Source: Sphingomonas sp. LaA6.9
GTDB lineage: Bacteria; Pseudomonadota; Alphaproteobacteria; Sphingomonadales; Sphingomonadaceae
NCBI RefSeq assembly: GCF_022601895.1
Contig: NZ_JAKVIO010000037.1
Coordinates: forward strand, 1-40,136
DNA length: 40,136 nucleotides
Reading direction: 5' to 3'
Part shown: one piece after another, positions 1 to 9,019 of the stretch
How positions within the stretch are numbered: the first letter of the stretch is position 1
Layout of the letters: every line of letters starts with the position of its first letter
Notes under the pieces: model-generated
What the model saw: only the letters and a program-made list of their open reading frames with translations
Databases searched by the model: none
What the model was told of the DNA's origin: nothing
Position numbers and translations under genes: made by a program

Positions 1-1065
1 GCGATCTTAACCCGCATCAATATGATTTCGCCGTTCACGACATTCGTGTTGATCGAGGTCAACCCCGGGGAACCACCCGTCTCCCATGGCATACGAATAG
101 CAGCAAACGCCGTCATATTAGCGGTACGATGCGCCTTTTGTGTCCTCAAACCCGTCATACGTTCATCTTTGTCGGCGCGGCTCCAAGGCCTGGCGACGAC
201 CTTTTGAATAGCAACTTTGCAGGCAGAAAAAGGGCAAATTGCCGTCCAGCCAGCGAAATGAATGAGATAGCACAATTCGTCGTAACCTAGATCAAGTGAA
301 CCGGCGTAAAGTGTTGTACAAGTAGCTGAGGCATGCGAGCAGACCCTGCGGCGCTAGTGATGTGGCCTCGTAACTATTTGGGCCCGCGGGAAGCGACCCC
401 CCGCGGGCCCCTTTCTGCGCTTCGAGCTTCGGCGTTACATCGTGCCTCATCCGCCGTATCAATTACCTGCTTCCATCGTGCAGCAGGACGGACCTGCAGG
501 CCGCCTCGTGCTATATTGGTGTCTCCAGTCCCCGCCATCGCGGCCGTTTCCAGATAAAATCTGATTCCTGAAGCCTGCCCTTTGTTCATTGCGAGGCGCG
601 CCTGTGACCGACCAGCATTTGGGACGTTGTCGCTCACAAGCCCGACGGTGAACGGCGACTTGCGGTAACCGCCGGGCAGGATCGCTGCGAGTAGCGGCGT
701 TTACTCTTAGGCACCCCATTGCCTGACAGCTCGAAACAATGCTGCCGCGCCGTCGCCGCGGCTCGCACTCCATTACTCTGCGCAAGGCAGTCGATATGGC
801 CCGGGGCCCAACTTCTACGCAGTGAAGCTCTTGTTGATAATCCTCTGTCCGAAGGTGAACCTAGGTCACATGTCGAGCAGCATTATTCGTGGGAGGAGCA
901 AACTGGCGCCGCAAAATTATGGCGATGTTGTGAGAGAAGGGTTTCGTGACAGTCCGTGCCCCACACGCGCCGGCTGACCATACCTTCAAGGAGCGGGCTG
1001 CCATGCCCAAGGGTTCTAGTAGGGTGAAGGCAATTTCGCCATCAGAGAAATTTCCAGGAGCCTAT
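1..1065. other. Gene-poor region with no supported CDS
   Basis: No reading frame here has convincing protein character. Candidate frames are short, lack a ribosome binding site and are rich in Arg, Ser and Ala as expected for antisense noise. A minus-strand frame opening at about position 116 and running off the left edge (begins MTAFAAIRMPWETGG) could be the end of a neighbouring gene, but no family was recognised. The stretch also holds a perfect GC-rich hairpin, listed separately, and an 11-bp palindrome (GCGGTAACCGC, 662-672). Confidence 0.5.
380..410. terminator. Orphan GC-rich hairpin, terminator-like
   Basis: An 11-bp perfect inverted repeat, GGGCCCGCGGG at 380-390 and CCCGCGGGCCC at 400-410, encloses a 9-nt loop. 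On the plus strand it is followed by CTTTCTG, a short pyrimidine stretch, so it could terminate rightward transcription. No protein gene ends just upstream. It may close a small RNA or a gene lying off the left edge. It has no long U-tract, so termination is inferred from stem strength only. Confidence 0.5.
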
Positions 1066-1599
1066 ATGAACCCAGTTGTATCTGCTGTTTTTGACAGCAA
1101 CGCCGATGCCGAACAGGCCGTCACGGAGCTTCGCAACGCGGGTGTTCCCGACACGGCTTTATCGGTGATCGCTCGCCACGAAGGTGCGAGCGGGGATTAT
1201 GGCGATGTGGAGACGCACGAGGTAAAGGATAAAGGAGAAGGTGCTCTCAAGGGTGCCATTGCGGGTGGAACGATCGGTGCATTGCTTGGCATTGCCGCGC
1301 TCGCCATCCCGGGGGTCGGCCCCCTCGCGGCGGCTGGTGCGATCGCAGCGAGTGCCGTTCCCGAAGCGGCAGCAATCGGCGCTGGCGCTGGTGCGTTAAC
1401 CGGTGGTCTGGCCGGACTGCTCACAAAGCACGGTGTAAGCGAGGAGGACGCGCGATATTATGAGTCGCGTATTCACGAAGGCGGCGTTTTCGTTTCGGTC
1501 GACACGGGTGTTGGGAGAATTGACGCCGAAACCGCGCAGAACATTCTTTATGGTGCTGGCGGGCATAATGTATCACGCGCCAAAGCAACCCAGGTTTAA
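1066..1599 (+). CDS. General stress protein 17M-like domain protein
   Basis: A 177-residue protein. The first roughly 50 residues (NPVVSAVFDSNADAEQAV, then a stretch ending in VIAR) resemble the small alpha/beta domain of general stress protein 17M/YflT-like proteins. A long Gly/Ala-rich hydrophobic segment (about residues 60-130) follows, resembling glycine-zipper membrane regions. The C-terminal part (EEDARYYESRIHEGGVFVSV) is a second small domain common in these proteins. CAGGAG lies six bases before the ATG at 1066, and the recognisable domain begins there. An upstream ATG at 1003, also preceded by AAGGAG, would add 21 residues. The gene stands alone. Its role is unknown; a stress or envelope role is only inferred from the family. 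Confidence 0.7.
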   Translation: MNPVVSAVFDSNADAEQAVTELRNAGVPDTALSVIARHEGASGDYGDVETHEVKDKGEGALKGAIAGGTIGALLGIAALAIPGVGPLAAAGAIAASAVPEAAAIGAGAGALTGGLAGLLTKHGVSEEDARYYESRIHEGGVFVSVDTGVGRIDAETAQNILYGAGGHNVSRAKATQV

Positions 1600-2000
1600 T
1601 CGGCCTCTGGAGAGATAGGAGCGCTACTCTCTGGAGGCAGCTCTCCTATCGCCGGGGTCGGAATTGTGCTGACAACTTGCCCTTGCAGCGCGACCGAGGG
1701 ACTGAGCGACCGACTATTACCTATTTACAAAACACTTCCGAAATCGGCCGCGTGGTAATATTCGCGTCCACACTAATGCACCGCGCGACTTTATCGCCGG
1801 ACTCTTCGATTATGTTGCACAGCGTATGCGCTGAAGGGGCACGCGCAGCAATGACGCTGAGTCTGATGCCGGGCGTCGCACGCCTCTCCGCTTGAATGCA
1901 CCCGACACCGGCTTGTTTCCGCGGGGACCGCTGCTCGACGCGTGGTACGCCATCATGCCGCGAAGTCGGTGCGCGGATTTCACAGCTGGCCCCTCCACAG
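1600..2000. other. Intergenic, nothing recognised beyond a hairpin
   Basis: Apart from the inverted repeat at its left end, nothing was recognised in this stretch between a rightward gene and a leftward gene that converge here. Short open frames on both strands have no ribosome binding site and no family resemblance. Confidence 0.5.
1614..1650. terminator. Inverted repeat just after the stress-type gene
   Basis: GATAGGAG (1614-1621) and CTCCTATC (1643-1650) form an 8-bp stem. The 21-base loop contains further short complementary stretches, and CTCTGGAG occurs twice nearby. It lies 15 bases after the stop codon of the preceding gene. No U-tract follows, so a termination role is likely only from its position. 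Confidence 0.35.
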
Positions 2001-2522
2001 TTAAACGTCATAACGGTGAAGAAACTTTCTCAACATCATCCAGCGTTCGAGCTTGAGCCCGTAAGCGAGGGGATAGGCCGGGCTGCTCGACGGCAGATCG
2101 AGGAGTATCCAGCGATCCGATGCGACCGCTTGTCTCCCTATGCGAGCGGCGGTCGTGCCGTTGAAGGCAAGTGCGTAGAGCGATGGCAATGCGTTCCCCA
2201 GCGCTTCCAGATCGCTCGACCTTTCAAGTTGGATTCTGGCGTCGAGACTGCCCTTGCGATGGGCCTGCGCGACGGTGTCCCACAGTCCCACACCTTGGTC
2301 CAGGCAAGTGCTCAGCCTGTCAGAATAGGACAAGTCTGCAAGCGGAATCTCCATGACGTCACCAAGCAGTCGCCAGAATTGGTTGCGCGGGTTGGCATAA
2401 TATTGACCTGCGCGTAACGATTCCTCGCCTGGGAGACTACCCAGGATGAGAAGCCGGGTGCGTCCGTCGACGACGGGATTGAAACATGTCTTGTGACTGT
2501 CGCTGGGCGGGGGATCAGCCAT
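2001..2522 (-). CDS. DNA-deoxyinosine glycosylase (UDG family 6)
   Basis: A 173-residue base-excision repair enzyme of the UDG superfamily, family 6 (hypoxanthine-DNA glycosylase type). It should remove deaminated bases such as hypoxanthine from DNA. Visible motifs are GSLPG at 28-32, YYANPRNQFWRL at about 41-52, and the substrate-loop motif LPSSSPA at about 143-149. The length fits the family. The frame stays open for 52 codons upstream, but that extension is low-complexity and the family core begins at FNPVVDGRTRLL, so the internal ATG at 2522 was chosen. It has no strong Shine-Dalgarno, which leaves the start uncertain. The gene stands alone and converges with the stress-type gene. Confidence 0.85.
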   Translation of the reverse strand: MADPPPSDSHKTCFNPVVDGRTRLLILGSLPGEESLRAGQYYANPRNQFWRLLGDVMEIPLADLSYSDRLSTCLDQGVGLWDTVAQAHRKGSLDARIQLERSSDLEALGNALPSLYALAFNGTTAARIGRQAVASDRWILLDLPSSSPAYPLAYGLKLERWMMLRKFLHRYDV

Positions 2523-2724
2523 TGAAACTGCTTGGCATGTCGATGCGCTCACTGTCGCGTCCATTTTTTCAGGCGGATGCGCAGATGAAGGGGGCTTTGA
2601 CCCTTCGCGTCTGGTTGAATCTGGATCATCCCCGCGCCGCAACGGCAGAGCAAATACGCAAGCTTGCAAGAGACGCACAGCAGTGCTTGTAACGATGTGG
2701 CCTCTCAGGCCAGTTTCAATCCCT

Positions 2725-3078
2725 CCTCGTTTATAATGGTGGTGAGCGCCTTGCGCTCGAACGCGACCTCCATCATCGAATTTCGCGGCACTGGTTTTGG
2801 GCGCCCGGAACGCCGCTCAGGATTTGGCGACTGGCTCAAGACCAAGATTGTTGAGGCACATGGCGTTGACATCGGCCTGCTTGCCGAGAAGTTTCACGTC
2901 AATCGCCAGGCTTTGGGGGCTGTCCTGAACGGACGCTCGGCGCTTTGCGCCAACACCGCGATCCGGTCGAGAGGGCGTTCGGTGTAAAGGCCGAGAAGCT
3001 CGTGCGAATGCAGTTTTGCCCATGATTTGGTGAGGGGGCGCGGGCACAGACGATTATCAAGGTCGAACGGATCCTCGA
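2725..3078 (+). pseudogene. Decayed HigA-type XRE antitoxin
   Basis: One frame encodes FGDWLKTKIVEAHGVDIG and then VNRQALGAVLNGRSAL, which is the helix-turn-helix core of HigA-family antitoxins. That frame ends early at AIRSRGRSV. Just before the stop, a second frame continues the family pattern with VERAFGVKAEKLVRMQF (about 2967-3017). A third frame then gives AHDLVR and ARAQTIIKVERI up to about 3078. At least two or three frameshifts are therefore needed to restore the protein. The HigA family usually continues as IEKAFG, then L-RMQ, then a short basic tail, which matches these pieces in order. No HigB toxin frame is visible alongside. The 5' boundary is approximate. Confidence 0.7.
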
Positions 3079-3373
3079 GGGGGCATGGCGCTGGCCTGGG
3101 GGCAACCTGACGATGCTCGACTTGTGGCTCGCCAGCAGAGCGATCGGCTTGCGCCATGCCCATTCGTCGTCTCCACAGAACCGGGCTTCTAAGAATAAGT
3201 TTATGGAGGCTATTTCGCCGCAACTCCAGCGAATGCCGTGCTCAGAGACAACCGTGACAGCCCCGGATTGAACTCGCCGTGCAGGTCGGTGTCGGCATTG
3301 AGATGGCCGGCGAGCTGCGAGCGCCGAGCTAATATTGTCGGAAACAAGGACAAGCTCGCGATGGCGATCCTGC

Positions 3374-4129
3374 TCATGGATGCTTGAGTCGCGTTTCGAC
3401 GCGCATCAGCGACACCGCCGTCCGGCGCGGCTGGGTCAGCATGAAATGGGCGGCGACCGCAATATCCTCGGCGCGCAGCATCACATGTTCGTTGATCAAT
3501 TTGACTTGGTCTTCAGGGCCAAATTCCGGATACTGAAAATCTGCACCGGTGAAGCCGGGCTCGATGAGGCCCACCTTGATGTCCTCGTCGGCGAGTTCCT
3601 GCCGCAGCGACACGGCAAATCCTTCGATTCCCGATTTCGCCGCGACATAGATCGACGCCCCTCCCTTGCGTGAAACCGCCGACATCGAACCGATCAAGAT
3701 GATATCGCTGCCCGCCTGCATCCGCTCCGCTGCTGCCTGCGCGGTGGCCAGATAGGCGGTGAAATCGGCGGCGATCTGATAGCGCATCGTCTGCTCGTCG
3801 GTCCCGGCCATAGCTTCGGCAGGAACGGCGGCATTGACCACGGCGATGTCGAGCCCGCCGAGATATCCATCGGCTTTGGCGAAGAAATGCTCGAGATCTT
3901 CAGCGAGCGTCAGATCGACGGCAACTCCGTCGCCCTCGCCCACTTCACGTATCCGCTCGAGGGCGTCCATCAGATGCGCGGGATTACGCCCGCAGATGAA
4001 GACCTTGGCACCGTAACTCGCCAACAGGACGGCGATGGCTCGGCCAATGCCGGTCGTACCACCGGTAACAACGGTGCGTCGCCCTTCGAGGCTTGGCTGT
4101 TGAGTATGGGCGTCCGCCAGGTCAGTCAT
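3374..4129 (-). CDS. Short-chain dehydrogenase/reductase, 251 aa
   Basis: A classical NAD(P)-dependent SDR. The cofactor motif TGGTTGIG is at 22-29, NAA at 99-101, the catalytic Ser near 148 (GSMSA), and YVAAK places Tyr161 and Lys165. AGGAAG precedes the ATG at 4129. It is the last gene of a leftward series that starts at 8610 and contains two related SDRs. All three end in a similar pattern (V-x-LRIEP or V-x-RVET), pointing to duplication and divergence. The substrate is unknown. The context of a GH130-type enzyme, a lactonase remnant and an alcohol dehydrogenase remnant suggests a sugar or polyol, which is inference only. Confidence 0.85.
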   Translation of the reverse strand: MTDLADAHTQQPSLEGRRTVVTGGTTGIGRAIAVLLASYGAKVFICGRNPAHLMDALERIREVGEGDGVAVDLTLAEDLEHFFAKADGYLGGLDIAVVNAAVPAEAMAGTDEQTMRYQIAADFTAYLATAQAAAERMQAGSDIILIGSMSAVSRKGGASIYVAAKSGIEGFAVSLRQELADEDIKVGLIEPGFTGADFQYPEFGPEDQVKLINEHVMLRAEDIAVAAHFMLTQPRRTAVSLMRVETRLKHP

Positions 4130-4227
4130 CGTACTTCCTTTTCCACTTTCCCCGGTGAGGGGCAAACGTGCGGTACGCGGCGGAGTTCTACCAATAGCCA
4201 GCAATTTTTCGCCGGGTTGCGTTGCCG

Positions 4228-4983
4228 CTACACGATCTTCTGAACCAGCGGCTCTATCCGTAGCGTGACTACATCCACCCCAGGACCGCGCGTGGCAGCA
4301 AACAGAATGGCGTCGGCCACCTCCTCAGGCGGTAGCAGTCTACTCTCCCTCACGAGCCGCGCGCGTTCCTCGATGGAGAAGGGCTGCATTGCAGAGTCGA
4401 TTGCTCCAGGTTCAACCAAGGTTATCCTGATGTCATGGGGGATCAGTTCCTTGCGGAGAGTTTCCGCAAAAGCGGCGACGCCCCCCTTGGAAGCGTTGTA
4501 GACACTCTCGCCTACCGCCTTGATATGGACGCTGATCGACCCGACCAGGATGATTATGCCATGCTTGATGCCGGCCGCCCGCATCCGCTCGATGGCGCCC
4601 TGGCTACAGGCAACGTAGCTGACCAAATTGCTCTCGATAACATAGCGCCAGTCGGGCTCGGACATATCCATGAGCGGTCCCGAGCCGACGCCGGCGCAGG
4701 CGACAAGTATGTCGAGGCCGCCGAGCCACGTGTCGACGCGGTCGAACATACGTGCGAGTCCACTGCTATTGGCGAGGTCAGCGGTCACTGAGTCAATGCG
4801 CGCGTTCGAGACTGACGCGCGCACCGCTTCAACCGCGCATCGCAATTCCAGCTCTTCGCGATCTGCAATCAGGACAGTTGCACCCGCGGCGACCATGCGC
4901 GAGGCAACGGCACGGCCGACCCCGCCCGCGCCACCCGTAACAAGAACGCGCTTGCCTTGTAGGTTGGATGGCGCTGACGACAT
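4228..4983 (-). CDS. Short-chain dehydrogenase/reductase, 251 aa
   Basis: An SDR with TGGAGGVG at 16-23, catalytic Ser149 (GSIS) and the pair Tyr162/Lys166 (YNASK). The usual NNAG element reads ACAG at 95-98. CAGGAG lies eight bases before the ATG at 4983. It is clearly paralogous to the SDR at 5645-6382: both have DWRYV, then AVGESVY, AFAETLRKE and a terminal LRIEPxxQK. Between the two paralogues lie remnants of a lactonase and an alcohol dehydrogenase, so the operon was once longer. The substrate is not known. Confidence 0.85.
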   Translation of the reverse strand: MSSAPSNLQGKRVLVTGGAGGVGRAVASRMVAAGATVLIADREELELRCAVEAVRASVSNARIDSVTADLANSSGLARMFDRVDTWLGGLDILVACAGVGSGPLMDMSEPDWRYVIESNLVSYVACSQGAIERMRAAGIKHGIIILVGSISVHIKAVGESVYNASKGGVAAFAETLRKELIPHDIRITLVEPGAIDSAMQPFSIEERARLVRESRLLPPEEVADAILFAATRGPGVDVVTLRIEPLVQKIV

Positions 4984-5005
4984 ATCGTTCTCCTGCTTGG
5001 AAAGG

Positions 5006-5233
5006 TCAGCCCGCCAGCGGCGAGGCCGCCGCTGGCCCGACTGGCACAGATGCGGCGCCTGCAGCTCGGAGCACTCCATCAAGCGGCGTCAATGTGCCGT
5101 CCGATTTCAGTGCGAAGAACGTGACGTTCATTGCGTCTTCGTTGACGAGTACGAGCAGCCGCTCGGACTCCAGCAGCGCCAAGGCTCGGGGGGAGGCGCC
5201 TCCGCTTGGCACCAACTGAAGAAGGTGCGTCAT
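5006..5233 (-). pseudogene. 3' remnant of a beta-propeller lactonase
   Basis: A 75-codon frame matches only the last blades of a seven-bladed beta-propeller lactonase (6-phosphogluconolactonase/YbhE type): SPRALALLESERLLVLVNE, then NVTFFALKSDGTLTPL. Family members are about 350 residues, so around four fifths of the gene is missing at the 5' side. The apparent ATG at 5233 directly follows the TGA of the alcohol dehydrogenase remnant, which suggests a deletion junction close by. It probably encodes nothing functional. The ancestral product would have hydrolysed a sugar lactone made by a neighbouring dehydrogenase. Confidence 0.6.
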
Positions 5234-5640
5234 TCACGTGATCGAAATTGCAACAAACACGGCGGCGGCTTTCGCTGAGGCATCGGCCGTCTTGAACGCT
5301 TCGGTGATCTGGTCCAGCTCAAGCGGTGCTTAATCAAACTCTTCTCGTCGAGTTTGCCCCGCAATGCCAATCGCTCGAGCACCGTAGCTTGCTCGGGACA
5401 AATGTTACGCAAGGCGACGCTTGGCCTGGGCATGATTTTAGATTCGAACAACTGAATGCGCTGCCAGTCCAGCGGCATCGCCAACCCACCAGCGTCGTAT
5501 CCGCCCACGACCACAACCTTATAGCCGCGCGGCATGAGTTTGTTTCCAAGCGGCCGCGACTGCATCGATGTCCGCCCCGTGCACGCGGCGGTAGCCTTAT
5601 GCCTGCCCTCGCTGGTCTTGAGCGCGGCTTTCATCCGCTT
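5234..5640 (-). pseudogene. Frameshifted 3' remnant of a zinc alcohol dehydrogenase
   Basis: One frame carries GYKVVVVGGYDAGGLAMPL, then ERLALRGKLDEKSLIKHR, the cofactor-domain end of a medium-chain zinc alcohol dehydrogenase. Near 5325 the frame is lost, and another frame resumes the family C-terminus with LELDQITEAFKTADAS and AAAVFVAIS, ending at TGA 5234-5236. A one-base deletion explains the break. The N-terminal catalytic domain is absent and the upstream 40 codons do not match the family. It sits between two intact SDR paralogues and is a remnant of the original operon. The 5' limit is approximate. Confidence 0.7.
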
Positions 5641-5644
5641 TCCG

Positions 5645-6382
5645 TCAGCTCGTTTTTTGCATGCGCGGTTCGATCCGCAGTCCGACGACGTCCGCGTGCC
5701 GGGATCGGGTCAACGTGAACAGGATCGCCTCAGCGACTTCCTCGGCGTAGAGCATCTCGTCGTTGGCAATCGCCTGCCGCTTCGCCTCTTCGCTACATTC
5801 CTGCATCGGCGTTGCGACTGATCCGGGCTGAATGACGCTCACCAGGATATTCTTCGGCGCCACTTCCTTGCGCAGCGTTTCGGCGAACGCCTTCACGCCG
5901 GCCTTGGTCCCGGCATAGACGCTTTCGCCGACAGCCTTGATTTCGCTGGAGATCGATCCAACGAATAACAGGTGTCCAGATCCCTGTTTCTCCATGCGCA
6001 GGATCGCCCCACGGGCGCTAGCAAGATAGCCGGTGAAGTTGGTGTCAACCACATAGCGCCAATCATCGTCGGCCATCTCGTGGATAGGCTGCGCGCCGAG
6101 CGCTGCATTGGCAACGAGCACGTCGATTCCGCCGAGCCTTTCATCAACCGCCGCGAACACCTCGTCGATGCCCTCCCGCGTCGCAGCGTCGGCAATCAGG
6201 CCTTCGATACTACCGCGTCCAATACGGGCGCTGGCCATTGCGTCGGCCAGCTCCCTCTCGTGACGCCCGAAAGTGAGCACCCGTGAGCCTTCGCGCACGA
6301 GCAGCGCGACCGTCGCGCGCCCGATCCCCGTGGTGCCCCCTGTCACCAGGATACGCTTGCCGTCCAGATTGGTTGGACGCAC
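5645..6382 (-). CDS. Short-chain dehydrogenase/reductase, 245 aa
   Basis: An SDR with TGGTTGIG at 14-21, NAA at 92-94, Ser143 (GSIS), and Tyr156/Lys160 (YAGTK). Two starts compete: a TTG at 6388 whose bases overlap the TGA of the upstream gene, and a GTG at 6382. A GGAG sequence ends immediately before the TTG but lies six bases before the GTG, so the GTG is preferred. Either way it overlaps or abuts the 741-residue gene and is probably translationally coupled to it. That physical link suggests the two products act together. It is paralogous to the SDR at 4228-4983. The substrate is unknown. Confidence 0.85.
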   Translation of the reverse strand: MRPTNLDGKRILVTGGTTGIGRATVALLVREGSRVLTFGRHERELADAMASARIGRGSIEGLIADAATREGIDEVFAAVDERLGGIDVLVANAALGAQPIHEMADDDWRYVVDTNFTGYLASARGAILRMEKQGSGHLLFVGSISSEIKAVGESVYAGTKAGVKAFAETLRKEVAPKNILVSVIQPGSVATPMQECSEEAKRQAIANDEMLYAEEVAEAILFTLTRSRHADVVGLRIEPRMQKTS

Positions 6383-6384
6383 GC

Positions 6385-8610
6385 TCAACTCCAGGTCAGC
6401 ACGAAGCGGCCGTTGGCTGGCACGCGGAAGTCAACACGGTCGCCAGACTTATGATGCGCGCGAAGCACATCACCGCCTACCGTGGTAATCTTGATCTTGC
6501 CGAACTTGCGCCGCTTCAGCCGCACAAGGCTGACGCCCGCCGTGCAGGTTTCCCCGCCATCGAGCGTTACTGTGAGCGCATTCTCGGCCGTGCGCTCCAT
6601 CGCTCGCACGAAGTGGTCGCAGTACAGGCGGAACGGTGAACGCTCGACATGGTGAAAGGCGCGTGTGGCGAAGATGAACGCCGCGCCGGCGCCGTAGACT
6701 TCCTGACCGACCTGGCCTGCAGGCTGGCCATCGGGATAAAGATCTTCCAGCGGGAAGGACAGCTTACGATTGATATATCCATTATTCGCGCGCTGCTCAC
6801 ACGCCAGTGCCTCGGGAGGCAGCGCGTCCGGATAATAGTACCAGGCTCGGTCGAGGGCATATTTACAATATTCGGCGACCAGCATGCGCACGGCCGGTTC
6901 AAGGTCGGGGCCGCTGTCGTCCAGATAGCGCTCGAATGCTGCAAACGAGTCAAAACACTCGTAAATCGCCATATAGGGCGCGTCCTGCAAACAGGTGACG
7001 CCCAGAAAATTGCGGTAATGGACCGCCAGCTCGATCTTGCTCTCCCAGATCTCGCAATTGTGGAAAAAGCTGCCCAGATACACGTAGCTTTGTTCGAGAT
7101 AGACGTCGTCATTGGTGATCCGCCACAGCCGCATGCAAGCGGCCGCGCCCCAGGCCGTGAGATTGGCCTGGTAATTGATGTTGAACCGCAATCCCATCGC
7201 AGCATCGATCGCTGCCCGCGCTTCGTCCAGGTAACGTTTGTCGTCGGTCAGTTCGAATGCCTGGAGCATGACCCAGGCATAGATGCCCCCAACGTCAGTC
7301 TGGCCGCGGCCGTCGGCCCCGGCGACATCCGTGATGATTGAAAAATCGGTAATCTTGTACTGAACCGGCCACTTGTATTTGAAGTGGTGCGCAGACTTGA
7401 TCGCGAAATCGATCGACTTCATCAGCAGCTTGCGCGCATCCTCATCCCCGTCGAGCGCGAGTATCCCCAGGTTGAGCATCGGGTGATAGAGGTACCAGCT
7501 GTCAACGGCATCCGCGTCCTTGTCTTCGCCGACATTAGGAAGATAGCGCCGCAACGATTTGAGCCTGGGATCGTAAAACTTCTCAAGTCCCGCTTTGAAT
7601 TCTGCTTCGAGCGGGTGAGGCTTGCCGAACCATTTGCCCCAGTCGTGGATCGCCGTGACCAGCGACATCTGAACCATGATATCGGGATATTCGGCTGCCG
7701 TGTAGGGATGGATATACCGATGGCCATAATGCGTGATTGTGGCTTCCCGAGCATTATCGAGGTCATGCAGCGTGCGCTCGCAGCGCTCGACCCAATCACG
7801 ATAGTCGGTGTGCGGCAGGTCAAGCATCTTGTAGGCGACACCGAGCATCTGGAGGAACTGGCGGGCCGACTCGCGCTCATGTGGCGGCGCCTCGTGGCGA
7901 AACACGAGGATAGCATCGGACAACGTAATCTGTTCGCCTGGCTTCAACGCATTGCTCGATAGGTCTGCAGTCTGATCGGTCGTGGGGGGAAGATGGCCGA
8001 GTTCGGGCCATACACCGCCCACCACGCCGTCCGGTTTCGTCTTGGTCGCGCGGTAATAATCGTTCATCGCGGTCAGGTTTTGAAAATAGAGGACGTTGCC
8101 AAACGCGGGTTCCTCGATCCGGAAATAGACGATGCCGCAATTGAGACCTCGCTGCACGGCTTCAACCGTGCCAGACGCACCGAGCGGGTCGTCTTTCGCG
8201 TCGAGAGGATATAGATCTCTGGGCACGAACGGTATCAGCAGCGGTGCGGCGGGCGTGAAACGCACGGTCATACGAAGAAACTCGAGCGCCTCGCCGCCGG
8301 GCAAGAAACAGACATCATGTTCGCCCAGTGCGCTCGAAATGGTGATGCGCGCCATCTCTCGCGACGAGGACTTCAACTTCGTGCACTCGAAGCCGGTCGG
8401 AATATAGGCCGCGCGCAGCGCCAGCCCGCCTTTTCCGTCGCGCCGGATCAGCGCCCACAATGAGTCCGCACTGGTTACCAGTTCGACTTCGAGCTCTCCC
8501 AGCCCAAATCGGCCAAGCGTCCTGGCCGAGCCATCCCGGAGCGCATCGCGCAAGCCAAGCACATACGAGCTGATTCCAGCGGACTCGGTATCGACCGTCA
8601 ACGTAGTCAT
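6385..8610 (-). CDS. Large uncharacterised protein, possibly six-hairpin glycosidase-like
   Basis: A 741-residue protein that could not be placed in a named family. No signal peptide or membrane segment is visible, so it should be cytoplasmic. The first roughly 270 residues look beta-rich. The middle (about 280-670) is helical and full of Trp, Tyr and His (AIHDWGKWFGKPHPLE, DSWYLYHPMLNLGILAL, GGIYAWVMLQAFEL), a pattern reminiscent of alpha/alpha-barrel carbohydrate enzymes. The last 50 residues are again beta-rich. The ATG at 8610 has only a weak ribosome binding site. It overlaps the following SDR and diverges from an alpha/beta hydrolase and a GH130-type gene. A role in glycoside or uronate metabolism is inference from this context. 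Confidence 0.6.
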   Translation of the reverse strand: MTTLTVDTESAGISSYVLGLRDALRDGSARTLGRFGLGELEVELVTSADSLWALIRRDGKGGLALRAAYIPTGFECTKLKSSSREMARITISSALGEHDVCFLPGGEALEFLRMTVRFTPAAPLLIPFVPRDLYPLDAKDDPLGASGTVEAVQRGLNCGIVYFRIEEPAFGNVLYFQNLTAMNDYYRATKTKPDGVVGGVWPELGHLPPTTDQTADLSSNALKPGEQITLSDAILVFRHEAPPHERESARQFLQMLGVAYKMLDLPHTDYRDWVERCERTLHDLDNAREATITHYGHRYIHPYTAAEYPDIMVQMSLVTAIHDWGKWFGKPHPLEAEFKAGLEKFYDPRLKSLRRYLPNVGEDKDADAVDSWYLYHPMLNLGILALDGDEDARKLLMKSIDFAIKSAHHFKYKWPVQYKITDFSIITDVAGADGRGQTDVGGIYAWVMLQAFELTDDKRYLDEARAAIDAAMGLRFNINYQANLTAWGAAACMRLWRITNDDVYLEQSYVYLGSFFHNCEIWESKIELAVHYRNFLGVTCLQDAPYMAIYECFDSFAAFERYLDDSGPDLEPAVRMLVAEYCKYALDRAWYYYPDALPPEALACEQRANNGYINRKLSFPLEDLYPDGQPAGQVGQEVYGAGAAFIFATRAFHHVERSPFRLYCDHFVRAMERTAENALTVTLDGGETCTAGVSLVRLKRRKFGKIKITTVGGDVLRAHHKSGDRVDFRVPANGRFVLTWS

Positions 8611-9019
8611 GTGTGTTGCATCTCTGGATGATCAGGCGCAGCAGCCCCGGGTCTCTTGTCAACCGGGCTTGCGGCGCGATGTTCCGCGACGAGTGGCGAA
8701 GTTGACTTGGATCAGTATGATTCCGGGTGCCCGTGAAACGCTAATCTCTCCCGGCAACCTTAGCTCCACGTGGCGAAGCTGCAGCATCGCACGGTCATCC
8801 GCGCCCAGAGGCCGACCTTAACGGCAAGCGTGATTGGAAAAGCGGGTGCTGACGAAGGCGATCGCGTCGGCACGCTCGCGTGTTGGTGGCATATCCTCGA
8901 TGCCGTTTACGTAAGCGGCCTATGGTTGCCGCGACCCCGGCGCCAATGGCGCTGGAAGCGAGTAAAAGAATGTCTTGCTGCCCCGCAACTTGTTGCAGCG
9001 CACAATCGTTCTGCCCGAC
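8611..9019. other. Divergent intergenic region
   Basis: About 409 bases separate the leftward 741-residue gene from the rightward alpha/beta hydrolase, so promoters for both should lie here. No operator with clear symmetry was found and no regulator gene is adjacent. A minus-strand frame ending near 8663 (contains LRHVELRLPGEISVSRAPG) has some protein-like character but no start and no recognised family. It may be a gene remnant or noise. Confidence 0.4.

Noticed and set aside
719-949. 76-codon plus-strand frame before the stress-type gene
   Set aside because: No ribosome binding site, no family pattern and Cys/Arg/Ser-rich composition typical of chance frames.
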